A stretch of DNA of 64,000 bases from Agriotes lineatus (GCA_940337035.1 CALNHX010007778.1:1-64000); one strand, 5' to 3'. Positions 1-11,488 are shown, counted from the stretch's first letter. The notes: generated from the letters alone by a model not told the origin. Numbers and translations: made by a program.

Positions 1-2
1 AG

Positions 3-125
3 TATTCTGATGTCCTCAATAATAATCTCACCATTCAGTTTGTGAACGCTATCTCCTTACTAAAAGAGGATTTAAATGATAGCATGAGTGTTCCAGATTT
101 GACAAGTTTATTCGTAGAGAAATAA
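3..125 (+). other. 3' tail of an unidentified reading frame
   Basis: An open frame enters from the left edge and runs about 40 codons to a TAA at 123-125. The predicted residues end ...DLTSLFVEK and look protein-like (mixed charge, no low complexity), but I do not recognise the family. It could be the last exon of a host gene or the end of a transposase whose body lies outside the window. The stop is followed almost at once by a MITE, so the 3' untranslated region has been invaded. Confidence 0.3.
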
Positions 126-132
126 CACCTAA

Positions 133-311
133 ACCCGTATGCACAGTCGTTCGCCAGCGACTCACCGGCGACTCTCCGGAATTTCGCTATTCGCCGTACC
201 AGAATTACATTTCATAATCGCTCGCGCGCCCAGCGCGTCGCGGGCGCTCCGCCGAAAACCATAGTAACGCTCGTCCATTGTTTTACCGGCGAGCGACTAT
301 GCATACGGGTG
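133..311. mobile_element. Harbinger-type MITE with TAA target duplication
   Basis: The ends are inverted copies: CCCGTATGCACAGTCG... at 134 onward matches the reverse complement of ...CGACTATGCATACGGG ending at 309, over about 21 bp with two mismatches. TAA flanks the element at 130-132 and 312-314, the 3-bp target typical of PIF/Harbinger. The interior is GC-rich with further short palindromes and no coding capacity. This is a non-autonomous element of about 180 bp. Confidence 0.6.
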
Positions 312-314
312 TAA

Positions 315-701
315 GTATTTCTTACCTAGTTTGACGTAGGTTCTTAGTATTTTACCTGAATATTATTTTATTTTACTGGTATTACCGAGGTAGATATGTA
401 TCCATCAGTTTTCTTTGTATTTGTGTCTATACCAACTTGACGATTTTATTTAGTTTTATATTTTTAATTGATATTTTGTTAGATATGTTAGTTATAAAAT
501 GTGTTAAATTTTAGGCATTTACTACTCTATTTCTGTTGGTTATAACAGGATGTCATTTCATTTTTTGTTAAAGTTTAATTTGTACACTATAATTATAAAT
601 ATACAATTCATTAAGTATATAAATATTTTAAAAAGGGGGGCTGGGGGGGGGGGGAGCATTTTTATACTTGCTTAGGGGCCCAAGCTGCTCTTGCACCGCC
701 A
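315..701. other. AT-rich non-coding stretch with a G tract
   Basis: No gene is visible. The stretch is AT-rich and holds a run of G residues interrupted by CT at about 634-655. It continues into dispersed repeat at 702. Confidence 0.6.
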
Positions 702-836
702 CTGTATGAAGCGCACCTTTTATCTATGAACGCAAGTAATCGGTAATACTTATGATGTGTAAGTAAAACGACGAGAGACAAAAAAGGATCCATTCATTTT
801 TCACATACGATTACTAAAAAAGCCATGAAATGGCAT
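702..836. repeat. Dispersed repeat, shared with 26.4 kb and 47.84 kb
   Basis: Positions 702-769 match 26422-26490 nearly exactly (shared core GAAGCGCACCTTTTATCTA). Positions 785-835 match 47843-47893, which abuts the 3' end of LINE copy B. The BEL/Pao element inserted immediately afterwards, using GGCAT at 832-836 as its target. The parent family is not identified. Confidence 0.6.
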
Positions 837-1165
837 TGTTAAGTATTTCATAAAATTTGCCGCTTCGCTTGTAGTTGCGTATTGTACTATGCGCATTTCA
901 GAACTCTTGGAGCGTACCTCCCCGCGCCACTTAAGCTCCGTCTGTTAAACTGACTGCACGCGAGCAGGTCCGCTCCGTGAAGGCTAATTATTGTTTACAT
1001 GTTCAAATGTTCGTGTGTTAATTTATTGCAAATAAATTACCTACTTTGCTTTCAACGAGTGTATAATTTAGTGAAGAATAAAATCCATACAGTCCATTAA
1101 AGTTTCCATTCGAGTTCGCAACCAGAAATTTCCAAAATAAACGGAAAACTGGGAGCCCCCCAACA
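837..1165 (+). repeat. 5' LTR of the BEL/Pao element
   Basis: This 329-bp LTR starts TGTTAAGTATTTC and ends CCCCAACA. It matches 7096-7426 throughout. AATAAA-type motifs occur in its distal half (around 1078 and 1136). Confidence 0.93.
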
Positions 1166-1845
1166 TGGTCATTCAAACCCGATTAGTACGAGCCCGATTA
1201 GTACGAGCCCGATTAGCAGCCGAAACAAGGTACTACGAGCTTGAAAAGCAGCCCAAATTGGTCAACGAGGCAAGTACACGCAGTTTCAATCGTGTTACAT
1301 TCTTCCCTAATGAGTGGAAGGAAGAGAGCATATGCGGTGCTATCAACGTGGAAGCGAGAAAGCCAAACGCCGAGTTTCGCGGCAACTTGCCGGTGTGCAT
1401 TTCAGCAGCCGGCGCGACGGCAGTTCAAACCACAGTAACGAGAAAGGCGGCACATACACCAATATCAATGTAATCCTAATTTCCTTTTTTGCTATTTCCT
1501 ATGCATAAATTTGGTTTTCTATCATCTGTGTCTGCATGTGTATAACTTCATATGAGTATTATTGCATAAACAAATGGTTTATGAGTCATATAAACATTTT
1601 AATTGCGTAAAATGCCAAGTTGTTTCGTTTGTTCGTGATTACAATTATTCCCTGCATCGTTTCAAATTGCAGTCGAATTATTCACAACTTAATTTCGCGT
1701 TGTACCAGGGCCGTCTTTGCGTCGTAGCGCCAAGTTAATTTTCGCGTCGTAGCAGGGCCGTCTTTGCGTTGTAGTAACAAAATCCCGTGCCAGTGGCGTA
1801 CGAAAGTTGGTTCTATCCGTTAAAATTGTTTTAATTTTAACAATT
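1166..1845 (+). other. BEL/Pao 5' leader with 15-bp tandem repeat
   Basis: This is the untranslated leader between the LTR and the Gag start. TGGTCATTC directly after the LTR is where the primer-binding site should be, but I could not match it to a tRNA. CCCGATTAGTACGAG is repeated in tandem about 2.6 times at 1178-1216. Short open frames in this stretch (for example one ending near 1470) show no family resemblance and are treated as chance. Confidence 0.6.
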
Positions 1846-3050
1846 ATGGATCCGCTTGTAAGAGGACGAGGCTCTATCAAAGGCAAGGTTACGCGTTTCG
1901 CAAATTACGTGGAATCTTTGTAAATAATTCATGATGAAGATCAATTCTTATCTAGCGCTCCGATTATTCAATTGCAAAAAAGATTGAATGATACAGCCAC
2001 CTTGTTATCAGAATATTATGCGGTTCATGAACAAATTTTAGAAAACAGTAAGGATGCAGAACCTGAAATGCAGCAACAAGTCGAATTTGAAGACTCTTAT
2101 TATTTTGCAATCTCACAAGCTGAATATTTGATTAATGAATACAACAAACAGTCTGATGTTGCACCAGATCGTTCTGGATCTCCTACCGGTAGCGTGAGAT
2201 CAGCGCACTCAAACTGCAGCTCGCATTGCAATACTCGAGCTGTACGCCTTCCTACCATCTCAATTCCTAAATATTCAGGAAAGGTTTCAGATTGGTTGGA
2301 ATTTCGTGAGATTTTTATTAGTTTAATTCATGAGAATCAAACGCTAACTAATATTCAAAAGCTGCATTACTTAAAGGCTAGTTTACAGGGTGATGCAAGC
2401 CAAATTATAAAAAGTTTAGAGTTTACTGCGAGTAATCGTTACAATGATCCAAAAATTCTGGTTCATAACCACGTCAATGCTATTTTCGACGTTGAATCGC
2501 GCAGTAAGGAATCTGCAACTAAATTACGTACGATTAGCGATATGTTATTCAAACATTTTACAGCAATCAAATCATTAGCTACCGAAAGCGAGCTTCTTGA
2601 TGTTGTTATCATTTATGTCGTTTCTAAAAAACTTTACTCCACTACTTTCCGTGAATGGGAGGTCCTTAGAAACCGGTCAAGTTCTGACCTGCATAATCTT
2701 GGCGAGTTCAAGGAATTTTTACAAAACAGCAAATTTTCTAGAAACTCTAGAGGTAAAAAATATTAAGCTTGTACCCGAAAAGTCTTCCAAGGTACATTCG
2801 AAATCATTTGTGTCAGGTACCCCTTCGTGTCCATTTTGTAAAGGATCTCATCCCTTGTACAAATGCGATAAGTTTGGCAAGCTGTCTTCTCTTGACAGAA
2901 ATTCAAAGGCAAAAGAGCTCCGTGTATGCTTTAATTGCCTAACTCAGGGTCACCTTTCGAGCCGCTGTAGCTCCAAATATACGTGTAGAAAGTGCAAATC
3001 AAGGCATAACACCCTTCTTCATGAGGACAAATTTCAAAATGCTTCTTCTA
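1846..3050 (+). pseudogene. gag: BEL/Pao Gag region (capsid-like part and zinc knuckles), broken
   Basis: The start chosen is ATG 1846 (MDPLVRGRGSIKGK...), because the downstream frame continues it with Gag-like sequence although TAA at 1921 interrupts. The frame then runs with a polar N-terminal region and a helical domain (KYSGKVSDWLEFREIF is typical of the capsid-like domain of BEL elements) to a stop at 2764. A single-base shift near 2720-2745 moves the continuing protein into another frame, where CCHC-type knuckles appear at about 2830-3040 (CPFCKGSHPLYKC, CFNCLTQGHLSSRC). The product would be the structural protein that packages the retrotransposon RNA. It is non-functional here because of the nonsense codon and the frameshift. 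Confidence 0.85.
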
Positions 3051-4899
3051 GTCAACCAGGATCTGCGGTGTCAGCAGAAACCCCTGTTGAACTAAATCAA
3101 TCGATTTCGGCATTCTGTTCGAATGCTTTGCAGGTACTCTTACCTACGGCTACCTCTAAACTCATCGCTGATGATGGTACGCCTCTTGTTGTGCGAATCC
3201 TGCTGGATTCCGGTTGCCAATCGAACTTCATACGTTCAGATTTGTGTAAAAGGTTGAAGCTTCCAATTCGCGAAGTCAACGTTACTGTTTCTGGCTTAAG
3301 TAAAGCTACTTCTCAAATCAAAGCTAGGTGTGATATCAAGCTGCAAGCCCCTCACACCTCTTACAGTATTGGCCTATCCTGTCTTGTTCTCGATAAGATT
3401 ACAGGTACAAGTTTTCGCGTCCAGCGAAACAGTTTCAATGTTCCTGATAACATCAAGTTATCAGATCTGTCCTATGACCAACCGGGCACCATCGACATTC
3501 TGATTGGTTCGCCCATTTTCTGGCAGCTCCTTTATATTGGACAAATTGGTCTAGGCCCAAATCTTCCCATCCTCCAAAAAACTCGTTTTGGCTGGATTGT
3601 TTCTGGCCCTACAGGCCTCCCTTCTGCGTACCCTGTACAGTGCAATCTTAGCACGATCGAGGATGCTTCTGACCCCATCGTGAGGTTTTGGCAACTCGAA
3701 CATTACCTAGAGGAGAAGGTCCGCACAAATGAAGAGAACGCCTGTGAGGCACATTTCGTGCAAAATACTCAACGAGAAGCGAATGGGCGATTCGTTGTCT
3801 CTATCCCTCTCAAGAAACCTGTAGAGGTATTGGGTGATTTATTGCAAATCGCTCAGAAAAGATTCTTATCATTAGAGAAGCGGTTACAAGCGAACCCTGA
3901 CTTGTCCAATCGCTATTCGAATTTCATGAATGAATATTCTAAATTAGGTGATATGTCCGTTTCAAACCCTAATTTAAACGAGATATCCTATTATCTACCC
4001 CACCACGGAGTTTTAAAAGAGGAAAGCCTGACAACTAAACTCCGAGTTGTATTCAATGGTTCACAAGCAACCACTTCCGGGCAATCTCTGAACAGTATTC
4101 AGATGGTTGGCTCAACCATGCAACAAGAATTATTTTCAATTCTTGTTCGCTTTCGCAAGCATTTGTTCGCTTTGTCAGCCGACATTGAGAAGATGTATCG
4201 TCAGGTTCTGGTGAATCCTAACAATATGCCCCTTCAGAGAATCCTGTGGCGATTCTCTCCAACTGAGCCTCTTCTGTCATACGATCTGAATACAGTTACG
4301 TATGGCACCGCTTCAGCGTCTTTTCTTGCCATTCGATGTTTGACCCAATTGGGCATCGAATGTGCAGCTTCAAATCCCGAAGTCTCTCGAGTTATATAGG
4401 AGGACTTCTACGTGGACGACCTTCTGACAGGCGCCGACACTCCTGAGAAAGCGCGTACTCTCTGTTCAAACTTGAATCAGATTCTTGATTCAGGCTGCTT
4501 CAAGCTTAGAAAGTGGATTTCTAATTCTCCAGAACTTCTCGATGGAATCCCATATTCCGATTTGCATCCGGGTGTTCTTGATTTCAGTGCACATGAGCAC
4601 ACAAGCACCCTTGGTTTGATTTGGTCCTTCAAAAGCGATCATCTGATGTTCAATATTTCAAATTCTACGAGTAGTAAGGCTACCAAGCGTAGCATCTTGT
4701 CTGAAATATCACAGATATTTGACCCGCTGGGTCTGCTAAGTCCATGTACCATGGGTGCCAAGGTTTTTTTGCAACAACTTTGGATGGAAAAGTTGAATTG
4801 GGATGAACCCGTTCCCAACGCCATACAAGAAAAATGGTTTACATATCGCAGTGATCTTCTCATGCTCAATGATTTAGCAATTCCTCGTCACGTCCTCTG
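3051..4899 (+). pseudogene. pol: BEL/Pao protease and reverse transcriptase, nonsense-disrupted
   Basis: This is one long frame in phase with the knuckles. An aspartic protease active site DSG appears in ILLDSGCQSNFI near 3200. The reverse transcriptase follows from about 3780, with the BEL-typical YYLPHHGVLKEES and KLRVVFNGS segments, an SADIEKMYRQV catalytic segment near 4180, and the YVDD motif at 4409-4420. TAG at 4397-4399 lies only four codons upstream of YVDD, so the enzyme would be truncated just before its second catalytic aspartates. The rest of the polymerase thumb and connection reads on to about 4900 in the same frame. Confidence 0.9.
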
Positions 4900-5639
4900 T
4901 CGGCGAGTGGTTGAGATAGAGCTCCATGGTTTCTGCGACGCCTCCAACAATGGTTACGGTGCGTCGATATACCTGCGTTCCAAGAATCAGGAAGGGGAAG
5001 TACAAGTTTACCTTCTCTGTTCCAAGGCCAAGGTAGCCCCTTTAAAGCCCTTGACAATTCCAAAGCTCGAGCTCTGCGGAGCTGTTCTAACTTTCCGTGC
5101 AAGTCATAAAGGCACTTGATTTGCCCATATCTAGAATCGGTTTGTGGACAGATTCCACAATAGTGCTAGGATGGTTGAAAACCAGTCCAAATCTTCTTAA
5201 CACCTTTGTGTGCAACAGAGTTGCTGATGTTCAGCAACTCACTTCTGATGCCACGTGGAGGCATGTTCCTACCGCGTCGAATCCTGCTGATCTTCTCACT
5301 AGGAGAATCCCTCCTTTAGTTTTAAAAGAATTAAGCCTTTGGTGGCATGGTCCCACCTGGCTAAGCGAAGGTGAGGCATCTTGGCCTACTTCCAAACATG
5401 TTCTTGTTGAGCTTCCAGAATTCAAACAGAAGGCTCAGAGTTTTTCTGTAACCTCTGTTGAACCATTTCCGTTCAATCAGTATTCAAGTTTGGCTCGATT
5501 ACAACGAGTTACAGCTTATTGCTTTCGTTTTTATAACAATGCGCGGACTCCCAAAGCTGATCGTCTTTCTGGGCCCCTTTCTACGGATGAACTGCAATCA
5601 TCCCTTGTAAGGTTTGCAAGGTTTTCACAACGCGAGTAA
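4900..5639 (+). pseudogene. pol: BEL/Pao RNase H and linker, frameshifted
   Basis: The RNase H signature starts with GFCDASNNGYGAS near 4930 and continues through IPKLELCGAVL (about 5060-5090). There a deletion shifts the frame and stops the first reading at 5119. The protein resumes in another frame at about 5097 with LWTDSTIVLGWL (catalytic aspartate near 5150) and SNPADLLTR. That frame runs to a TAA at 5637. The region joining RNase H to integrase is otherwise of normal BEL type. Confidence 0.88.
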
Positions 5640-6940
5640 TTTCCTGACGAATTGAAGCTGTTGTCACAGAACAAGCCTGTGAAACAATCTTCTGCTTTGA
5701 TATCCTTGAATCCCTTTCTGGATTCCAAGGGACTGCTAAGAGTTGGTGGTAGGCTCCACAACTCTCACTTACCTTTTGACAAGAAGTTTCCTCTAGTGAT
5801 TTCTGGCAAACATCCATTCGCCAAACTCCTAGTCTCACATGAGCATCTTCGGCTTCTCCATGCCGGACCTCAAATGCTGTTATCTAATCTCAGAGAACGA
5901 TATTGGATTACCTCTGGCAAAAATATAGTCAAGCAAGTGGTTCATCAATGCTTGCGGTGTTTTAGATTTTCTCCTAAGTTAACCGAACCCATAATGGGAA
6001 TTCTGCCAGCCTCTCGTGTTCAATCATCGCCCCCATTTCACACGACTGGTATCGATTATGGTGGACCGTTCATGATAAAGGATCGCAAAGGACGTGGTTC
6101 TAAACTAGTGAAGTCCTACCTTTGTCTATTCGTTTGTTTTGTCACAAGGGCAGTGCACCTTGAATTGGTCGCTGACCTTTTTACTGAAACTTTCTTAATG
6201 GCTTTTCGCCGGTTTTTAGCTCGTCGAGGCAAACCGCTCCATGTCTATTCAGACAATGGCACTAATTTTGTCGGCGCTAATTCCGAATTAATCGAATTAG
6301 GCAATTTTCTTGCGGAACAAGGCCTTTCTATTTCCGAATCGGTCGCGAACGACGGAGTAGCTTGGCATTTTATACCCGCGTACAGTCCCCACTTTGGCGG
6401 ATTGTGGGAGGCCGGAAATGAAATCCTCCAAACATCACGTACGGCGCGTTATAGGTAACGCTAGCCTAAATTACGATGAATTTTGCACAGGTGGAAGCGA
6501 CCTTAAACTCCCGACCCCTGTCTCCTTTGTCCGCTGATCCAAACGACCTTCAGCCTTTGACTCCTGCTCATTTTCTGATCGGTCGTCCTTTGGTGTCACT
6601 GCCTGGTCCCAACGTTACTGAGATAGCCGAGTCTCGGCTGTCTAGATACCAAAGGATACAACAGCTCCATCAGAATGTGTGGAAAAGATGGAGTAAGGAG
6701 TACATCTCAGAACTCCAACAGCGCACCAAATGGCGCACACACTTTTCGGACCTCCAGCCTGGTTCCATGGTCCTCATCAAGGATGACAATCTTTCCCCTC
6801 TGAAGTGGAGGTTAGGCCGGGTCACCCAGCTGCATCCTGGCCTTGACGGCGTTAATCGTGTTGCGTTAGTGAAAACTGTGTCAGGGATCGTAAATCGATC
6901 CTTCGCCAAATTGTGCCGTCTACCTAGTGTTGTGAACTAG
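5640..6940 (+). pseudogene. pol: BEL/Pao integrase, frameshifted
   Basis: The HHCC zinc-binding region is visible as HEHLRLLHAG ... CLRCF (5839-5970). The DDE core follows: TTGIDYGGPF (first D, near 6050), VYSDNGTNF (second D, near 6250) and FGGLWEAG (E, near 6400). A frameshift directly after the catalytic glutamate near 6418 and another near 6480 break the end of the core. The C-terminal part, VEATLNSRPLSPL to ...FAKLCRLPSVVN, resumes at 6476 and ends with TAG at 6938. The enzyme would insert the element cDNA into the genome but cannot be made intact. Confidence 0.9.
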
Positions 6941-7095
6941 CACGTTAGCGTATTGTATTGTATTGTATTACCTTAAGATCTATGTATTATTATGCACTTT
7001 ATATATGTTCTGATTTTAGTTACATGTCTTACTCTAGCCATGTTAAATTTGTACTGTTTTTATTCGAAAGGTTACCCTTTCCAAGGCGGGCGGTA

Positions 7096-7426
7096 TGTTA
7101 AGTATTTCATAAAATTTGTCGCTTCGCTTGCAGTTGTGCATTGTACTATGCGCATTTCAGAACATCTTGGAGCGTGCTTTCTCTCGCCACTTAACCTCCG
7201 TCTGTCAAACTGACTGCACGCGAGCAGGTCCGCTCCGAGAAGGCTAATTATTGTTTACATGTTCAAATGTTCGTGTGTTAATTTATTGCAAATAAATTAC
7301 CTACTTTGTTTTTAACGAGTGTATAATTTAGTGAAGAATAAAATCCATACAGTCCATTAAAGTTTCCATTCGAGTTCGCAACCAGAAATTTCCAAAATAA
7401 ACGGAAAACTGGGAAGCTCCCCAACA
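7096..7426 (+). repeat. 3' LTR of the BEL/Pao element
   Basis: This 331-bp partner of 837-1165 has the same TG...CA ends and is followed by the second GGCAT at 7427-7431. Most differences from the 5' LTR are clustered in the first 130 bp, around the likely promoter. Confidence 0.93.
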
Positions 7427-7431
7427 GGCAT

Positions 7432-7691
7432 TGAAAATGCTATATCTGTTGAGAAATGAGAATTACGTGTTCATGCATGAATTAAATATACAAAAAAGTT
7501 CTGAATACTTTGAGGTAATGAGGGAATTAAATCCCGTAGTTGGTTTACCCCCTCCCTCTTATTATCTAAGCATATGTTTAATTTGATAATTATAAACAAA
7601 TTAATGCGTATATACTGACTACAATAAATACATGAATGGCATGTTAAGGCATTTAGGCAAAAAGTAATAAATAAATGCGTAAATATAGTCG
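7432..7691. other. Non-coding AT-rich stretch
   Basis: No gene or recognisable element is seen between the BEL/Pao element and the TA microsatellite. Confidence 0.5.
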
Positions 7692-7800
7692 TGTATATAT
7701 ATATATATATATATATAAACTGAACACGCCACACATATATATATATATATATAATCATAAGCCACCCTACCACGATTGTGGTGTGTGGCGTGTTCAGTTT
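7692..7800. repeat. (TA)n microsatellite inside an inverted repeat at a LINE 3' end
   Basis: Two TA runs (about 7693-7716 and 7735-7753) surround AAACTGAACACGCCACACAT at 7717-7736. That sequence recurs in inverted orientation at 7782-7800 (TGTGTGGCGTGTTCAGTTT). The right-hand copy abuts the 3' end of the minus-strand LINE. The arrangement may come from template switching during LINE integration. Confidence 0.6.
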
Positions 7801-7864
7801 TCTTTCTTTATTTATTAACTTGTTTGCACTTTAGTTTATTCTTAGTTCTTACAGTTTCACTTAT

Positions 7865-9953
7865 TTTAGACACTTTCACTGTTGTTGGTAAACAAACTTT
7901 GCCCACTCTTTTTTGTTTCTTGCTTTCTTTTGTGCTTCCTTCCATGTACAACCTCGTCTTTTGAGTATTTCTCCAATCATTTTATCCCAGATCTTTTTTG
8001 GTCTTCCTTTTTTTGCTCTTCTGTATTTTGGCCTCCCAAACTTGTTTTACTGGACGCATGTGATCCATTCTTTGTAGGTGCCCCCACCAACTAAGCTGTC
8101 TTTGTTCGATGAATTCTATTAATGGTTGCACTTCTAGATCTTGCCTTATTTGTATATTTCTAATTCTATCTTTCTTTGTGACTCCTCTAATTCTCCGTAG
8201 GTATTTCATCTCGACTGCTTGTATCCTGCTCTTCTGCCTGCCTGTGAGTATCTATGACTCGCACCCGTATGTAATGATTGGTCTGTAGATGACTTTGTAA
8301 ACATTTATTTTTGTTTTCCTTGTCACTTCATTCTTGTTAATGATACTGTTGTTGATCGCATAGTATGTTTTAATCGCATTCCTTATCCTGTTATTGATCT
8401 CATTTTCTTACCCTCCTGCACTTTCAATTTCTACTCCCAGATGTATATATGAATCCACTGTCTCTATTTTTATGGCGTCTATTTCTATGTTCATTTCCTG
8501 CTGTTTTACAATTGCCATGACCTTTGTTTTTTCCTTATTCATTTCCATTCCATATTCTTTAAGTGGTTCGCTCCATATCTTCAAACCCTCCTTTAGATCT
8601 TTCCCGTTCGGTGCTATCAACATGATACCCTCCGCAAAAGCTCTTTCTGATATCATTACTCTTTGCAAATTTTTATGACCTATGCTTAATTTTTTAACTT
8701 TACATGTGCATTTATTTTTTTTTGCACTACTAGTCTCAGAACGCATCCTTATTGGCCTATTTTTAGGTCGTGAAGTTGATTTTCTCCACCAAGGGAGAGA
8801 AAGTAAAATAAACAATTTTCACCGTGGTAACTAATAAATTGCTAAGTTACCAAATATAGCTATTTTAATTTTGACGTTTTAAAGAGCTGTATTGTCAGGT
8901 TGACAGTTAAAATATTTTCGAAATTTGTTGGGAATTTAGTTAGGTATTAAGCCGTTTGGTAGTGCAAAAAATAGTATATACACCACGGTAGCGAATCGTC
9001 TTGTAACCTTCGCGCTTTAGATACTTCGCGCTGCGCGCTCAGTATCTAATATGCGCTCAGGTTATAATACTGCGCTTCGCTACCTTGATGTATAATATAC
9101 TATTATATCATCCATGAATATAATAAATAATAACGGGCTCAGAGCACCTCCCTGTCTTAGTCTTTCCTTCATACTAAATGCTGCAGAACTCATATTCTTA
9201 CTTATAAGTTTATTCTCAGTCCTTCTATATAGACTTTGAATGGCTCTTATTCATTTTTCGCCTACGGTTCTGTTATGTAAACTGTTCCACACTTTTTCTC
9301 TTGGCACCTTATCGAACGATTTTACTACACTCTGAGCCTCATTCAATGTACTTTCAATTTCTGCTCTCAATCTACTGTCAAGTATTTTCTCATATATCTT
9401 CACTACAGTACCTAGCAGCGAGATTCCCTTATAGATGTTACAGTCCTTGGTATCCTCTTTTTTGTATAATGGGATAATTAGAGCTACTTCCCATTATTTT
9501 TGCATCTCTCCATACCATGTTACTTAGTTCCAGTAATACTTGCATTCCTCTTTCTCCCATCTTTTTTATCATTTCTGTCGTAATTTTGTCTACTCCTGGC
9601 GCTTTTCCATTTTGTAACCATTTAATCGCTGCTCTCAACTCTTCCATTTTTATTTCTGTTTCCTTTTCTTCTTCTTCCGGTGCTCTTGGAATTCTCTCAT
9701 CTGTTTTTATATCTCCTTCTGTAGCCTTCAACAAATTTTGAAAGTGCTCTTTCCATCTATTCATTATGTCTGCTTCTTCTGTCAATACTTCCCCACTTGT
9801 GCTTTTTATGTAGCTTTCTTCATTCTTTTTTCCTTGTCTTATTTTTTTCACAACCTTAAAGAATAGCTTTTGGTTTCCTTTGCTGTCCTTTTCCAGTTTT
9901 ACTCCGAAGTCTCTCCAACTTTTCTTTTTTGCCTCTGTCACTAAGTCTTTCAC
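7865..9953 (-). pseudogene. LINE reverse transcriptase and C-terminus, catalytic motif lost
   Basis: The segment 9953-9438 reads WKEHFQNLLKAT ... LQNGKAPGVDKITTEMIKK, the fingers region of LINE reverse transcriptases. LRQGGALSPLLFIIFMDD follows near 9110-9165. The region is then interrupted by about 350 bp and resumes near 8750. Where the catalytic YADD/FADD should stand, 8638-8627 encodes FAEG, so both aspartates are gone. The tail (ITYGCESW, YLRRIRGVTKKDRIRN, SWWGHLQRM) reads to about 7865 through several frameshifts. Confidence 0.85.
8757..9108. mobile_element. Insertion in the LINE reverse transcriptase carrying a 136-bp palindrome
   Basis: The LINE protein is colinear on both sides (FMDD on the right, SIGHKNL on the left), so this stretch is an insert. 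Its right part, 8970-9105, is an imperfect palindrome starting AATAGTATATACACC and ending GATGTATAATATACTATT. It has an inner perfect arm pair TAGATACT/AGTATCTA around a TCGCGCTGCGCGC core. No coding capacity is seen. Confidence 0.6.
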
Positions 9954-10269
9954 ATATTTCCTCTGCTTTTTGTATTGCTCATATGTTGTTGTAGTTCTAT
10001 TTGTTAGGTAATTGCTCCATGCCTTCTTCTTTCTTTTAATCTGATTCTTTATCTCTTCAATCCATCATACTGTTTGTTTTGTTTTGTTCGTTATTTTGCT
10101 AACTCCACATACCTGTTTTGCTGCGTCTACTAATGTCTCCTTAAATACTGTCCACATCTGTTCTACTGTTTTATCCTTATTCTTTCTAAGTTTGTTTTCT
10201 AATTTATCTGTCACTACTTTAGCATATTTTTTAGCTATTTCCCCTTCCTTTAATTTATATGTTTTATTG

Positions 10270-11050
10270 TTTCGAATTCTATTTTACTTTTACTTCCTTC
10301 ATTTTTATTACTATTTTTGGTATGTCTTCTTTAATTTCCGTTACTAGCATATAGTAATCGCTGTTTATTTCTGGCCCTCTTCTTACTCTTGTGTCTTTTA
10401 TTAGTTTCCTCTTGTGTTTTTCTACCAATATATAATCAATTATAGACTTTTCTCCTCTACTAGGTGCTTCTCGAGTGTATGTGTTTCTGTTGGTACCATG
10501 TATTAGTTATGATTATATTCTGTAGCATACAGCATTCTAGTAACCTTTCGCCGTTATTGTTTCTAAAATTTTCACCAAAATTTCCTATTACTTCTTTATA
10601 TGTATTCTCTTTCTTTCCTATTCTACTGTTAAAATCGCCTATGTATATTTTTCCTTTTGCACTCTCGGTTGTTTCAGTCAATTCTTGCCAGTATTTATCT
10701 TGAACCTCTACTTTATCATCACTATTTGGTCCATACGTTATTATAACTGTTTTTATATTCTGTTTTGTATCTTTTATTTCAACCGACAATATTCTTTCTG
10801 ACTTTGCATCTCATTTGTTTATCTTATGTACCCAATTCTTGTGTACTATGCATCCTACTCCTGCTGCTGCTCTTTCGTTTTGCTGTACTCCACTAAATAT
10901 AAGCATGTGACCATTTCCCAATGTTGAGCTTCCTATCACTTTTTTTTAGTTTCTGTTATCCCTAATATATTTAGTCCCGTTTTTTCAAATTCTTCTTCCA
11001 ACTCCTCCTCTTTTCCTTTTAAACTCCGTATATTCCATGTTCCTATTTTC
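10270..11050 (-). pseudogene. LINE apurinic-type endonuclease domain
   Basis: IGTWNIRSLKGKEEEL near 11045 is the start motif of APE-type endonucleases. GKIYIGDFNSRIG (near 10660) carries the catalytic D and N, and GNFGENFRNNNGERLLE follows. The domain nicks the target DNA for target-primed reverse transcription. Several stops interrupt it; its longest intact piece is 10460-10789. Confidence 0.8.
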
Positions 11051-11488
11051 CACCAAGTATTTTTTCCTTTTTTGTTACCGTAGTATTATTGTTATTTTTT
11101 TATATGATTGGGTTTATGTAGTTTTTTTTATTCGTAAGCTTTTTCTTTGCTAGTGTCCTCTTATTGGTTCCGTCCTTTACGTATTTGATTACTTTTTTGG
11201 CTCTGTATCGACCACCTTTTTAGGCTACCACCTTCTGCATCTGTCCATTTATATTTGATGCCATTTTTTCTATTTTTCGGTATCCTACTTTAATATTCTT
11301 GCCTTTTTCTTTTTCTTCTCTGCCTACCTTTCTAATCGCTGCTTGTATTTTTTATTCTTCTATGGTTAGATCACAATCTATATATAACATCCTTGTTTCC
11401 CAGCTTACTTTTTTGTTTCAGTATCTTTAATTTCTGTTCAAAGCTTTTTAATTTCACTACAGTCACCCTTGATTCCTGTTTCCCCGCC

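Larger units (their letters stand above)
837..7426 (+). mobile_element. BEL/Pao LTR retrotransposon, full length, inactivated
   Basis: The element is 6.59 kb, bounded by LTRs that begin TGTTAAG and end CCAACA, and is flanked by a perfect 5-bp duplication GGCAT (832-836 and 7427-7431). The internal order is Gag with zinc knuckles, protease, reverse transcriptase, RNase H and integrase, as in BEL/Pao. Two in-frame nonsense codons (1921 and 4397) and frameshifts near 2730, 5095, 6418 and 6480 disable it; a further stop at 5637 lies in the Pol linker. By eye the LTRs differ at about 15 sites plus two single-base indels (roughly 5%), so the insertion is not recent. A purine-rich GGCGGGCGGTA lies directly before the 3' LTR and is the likely polypurine tract. 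Confidence 0.95.

Noticed and set aside
1165..1508. Plus-strand frames in the BEL/Pao leader as an N-terminal Gag
   Set aside because: The Gag start is better placed at 1846, whose frame continues into the capsid-like region. The leader frames come from the 15-bp repeat and do not join to it.
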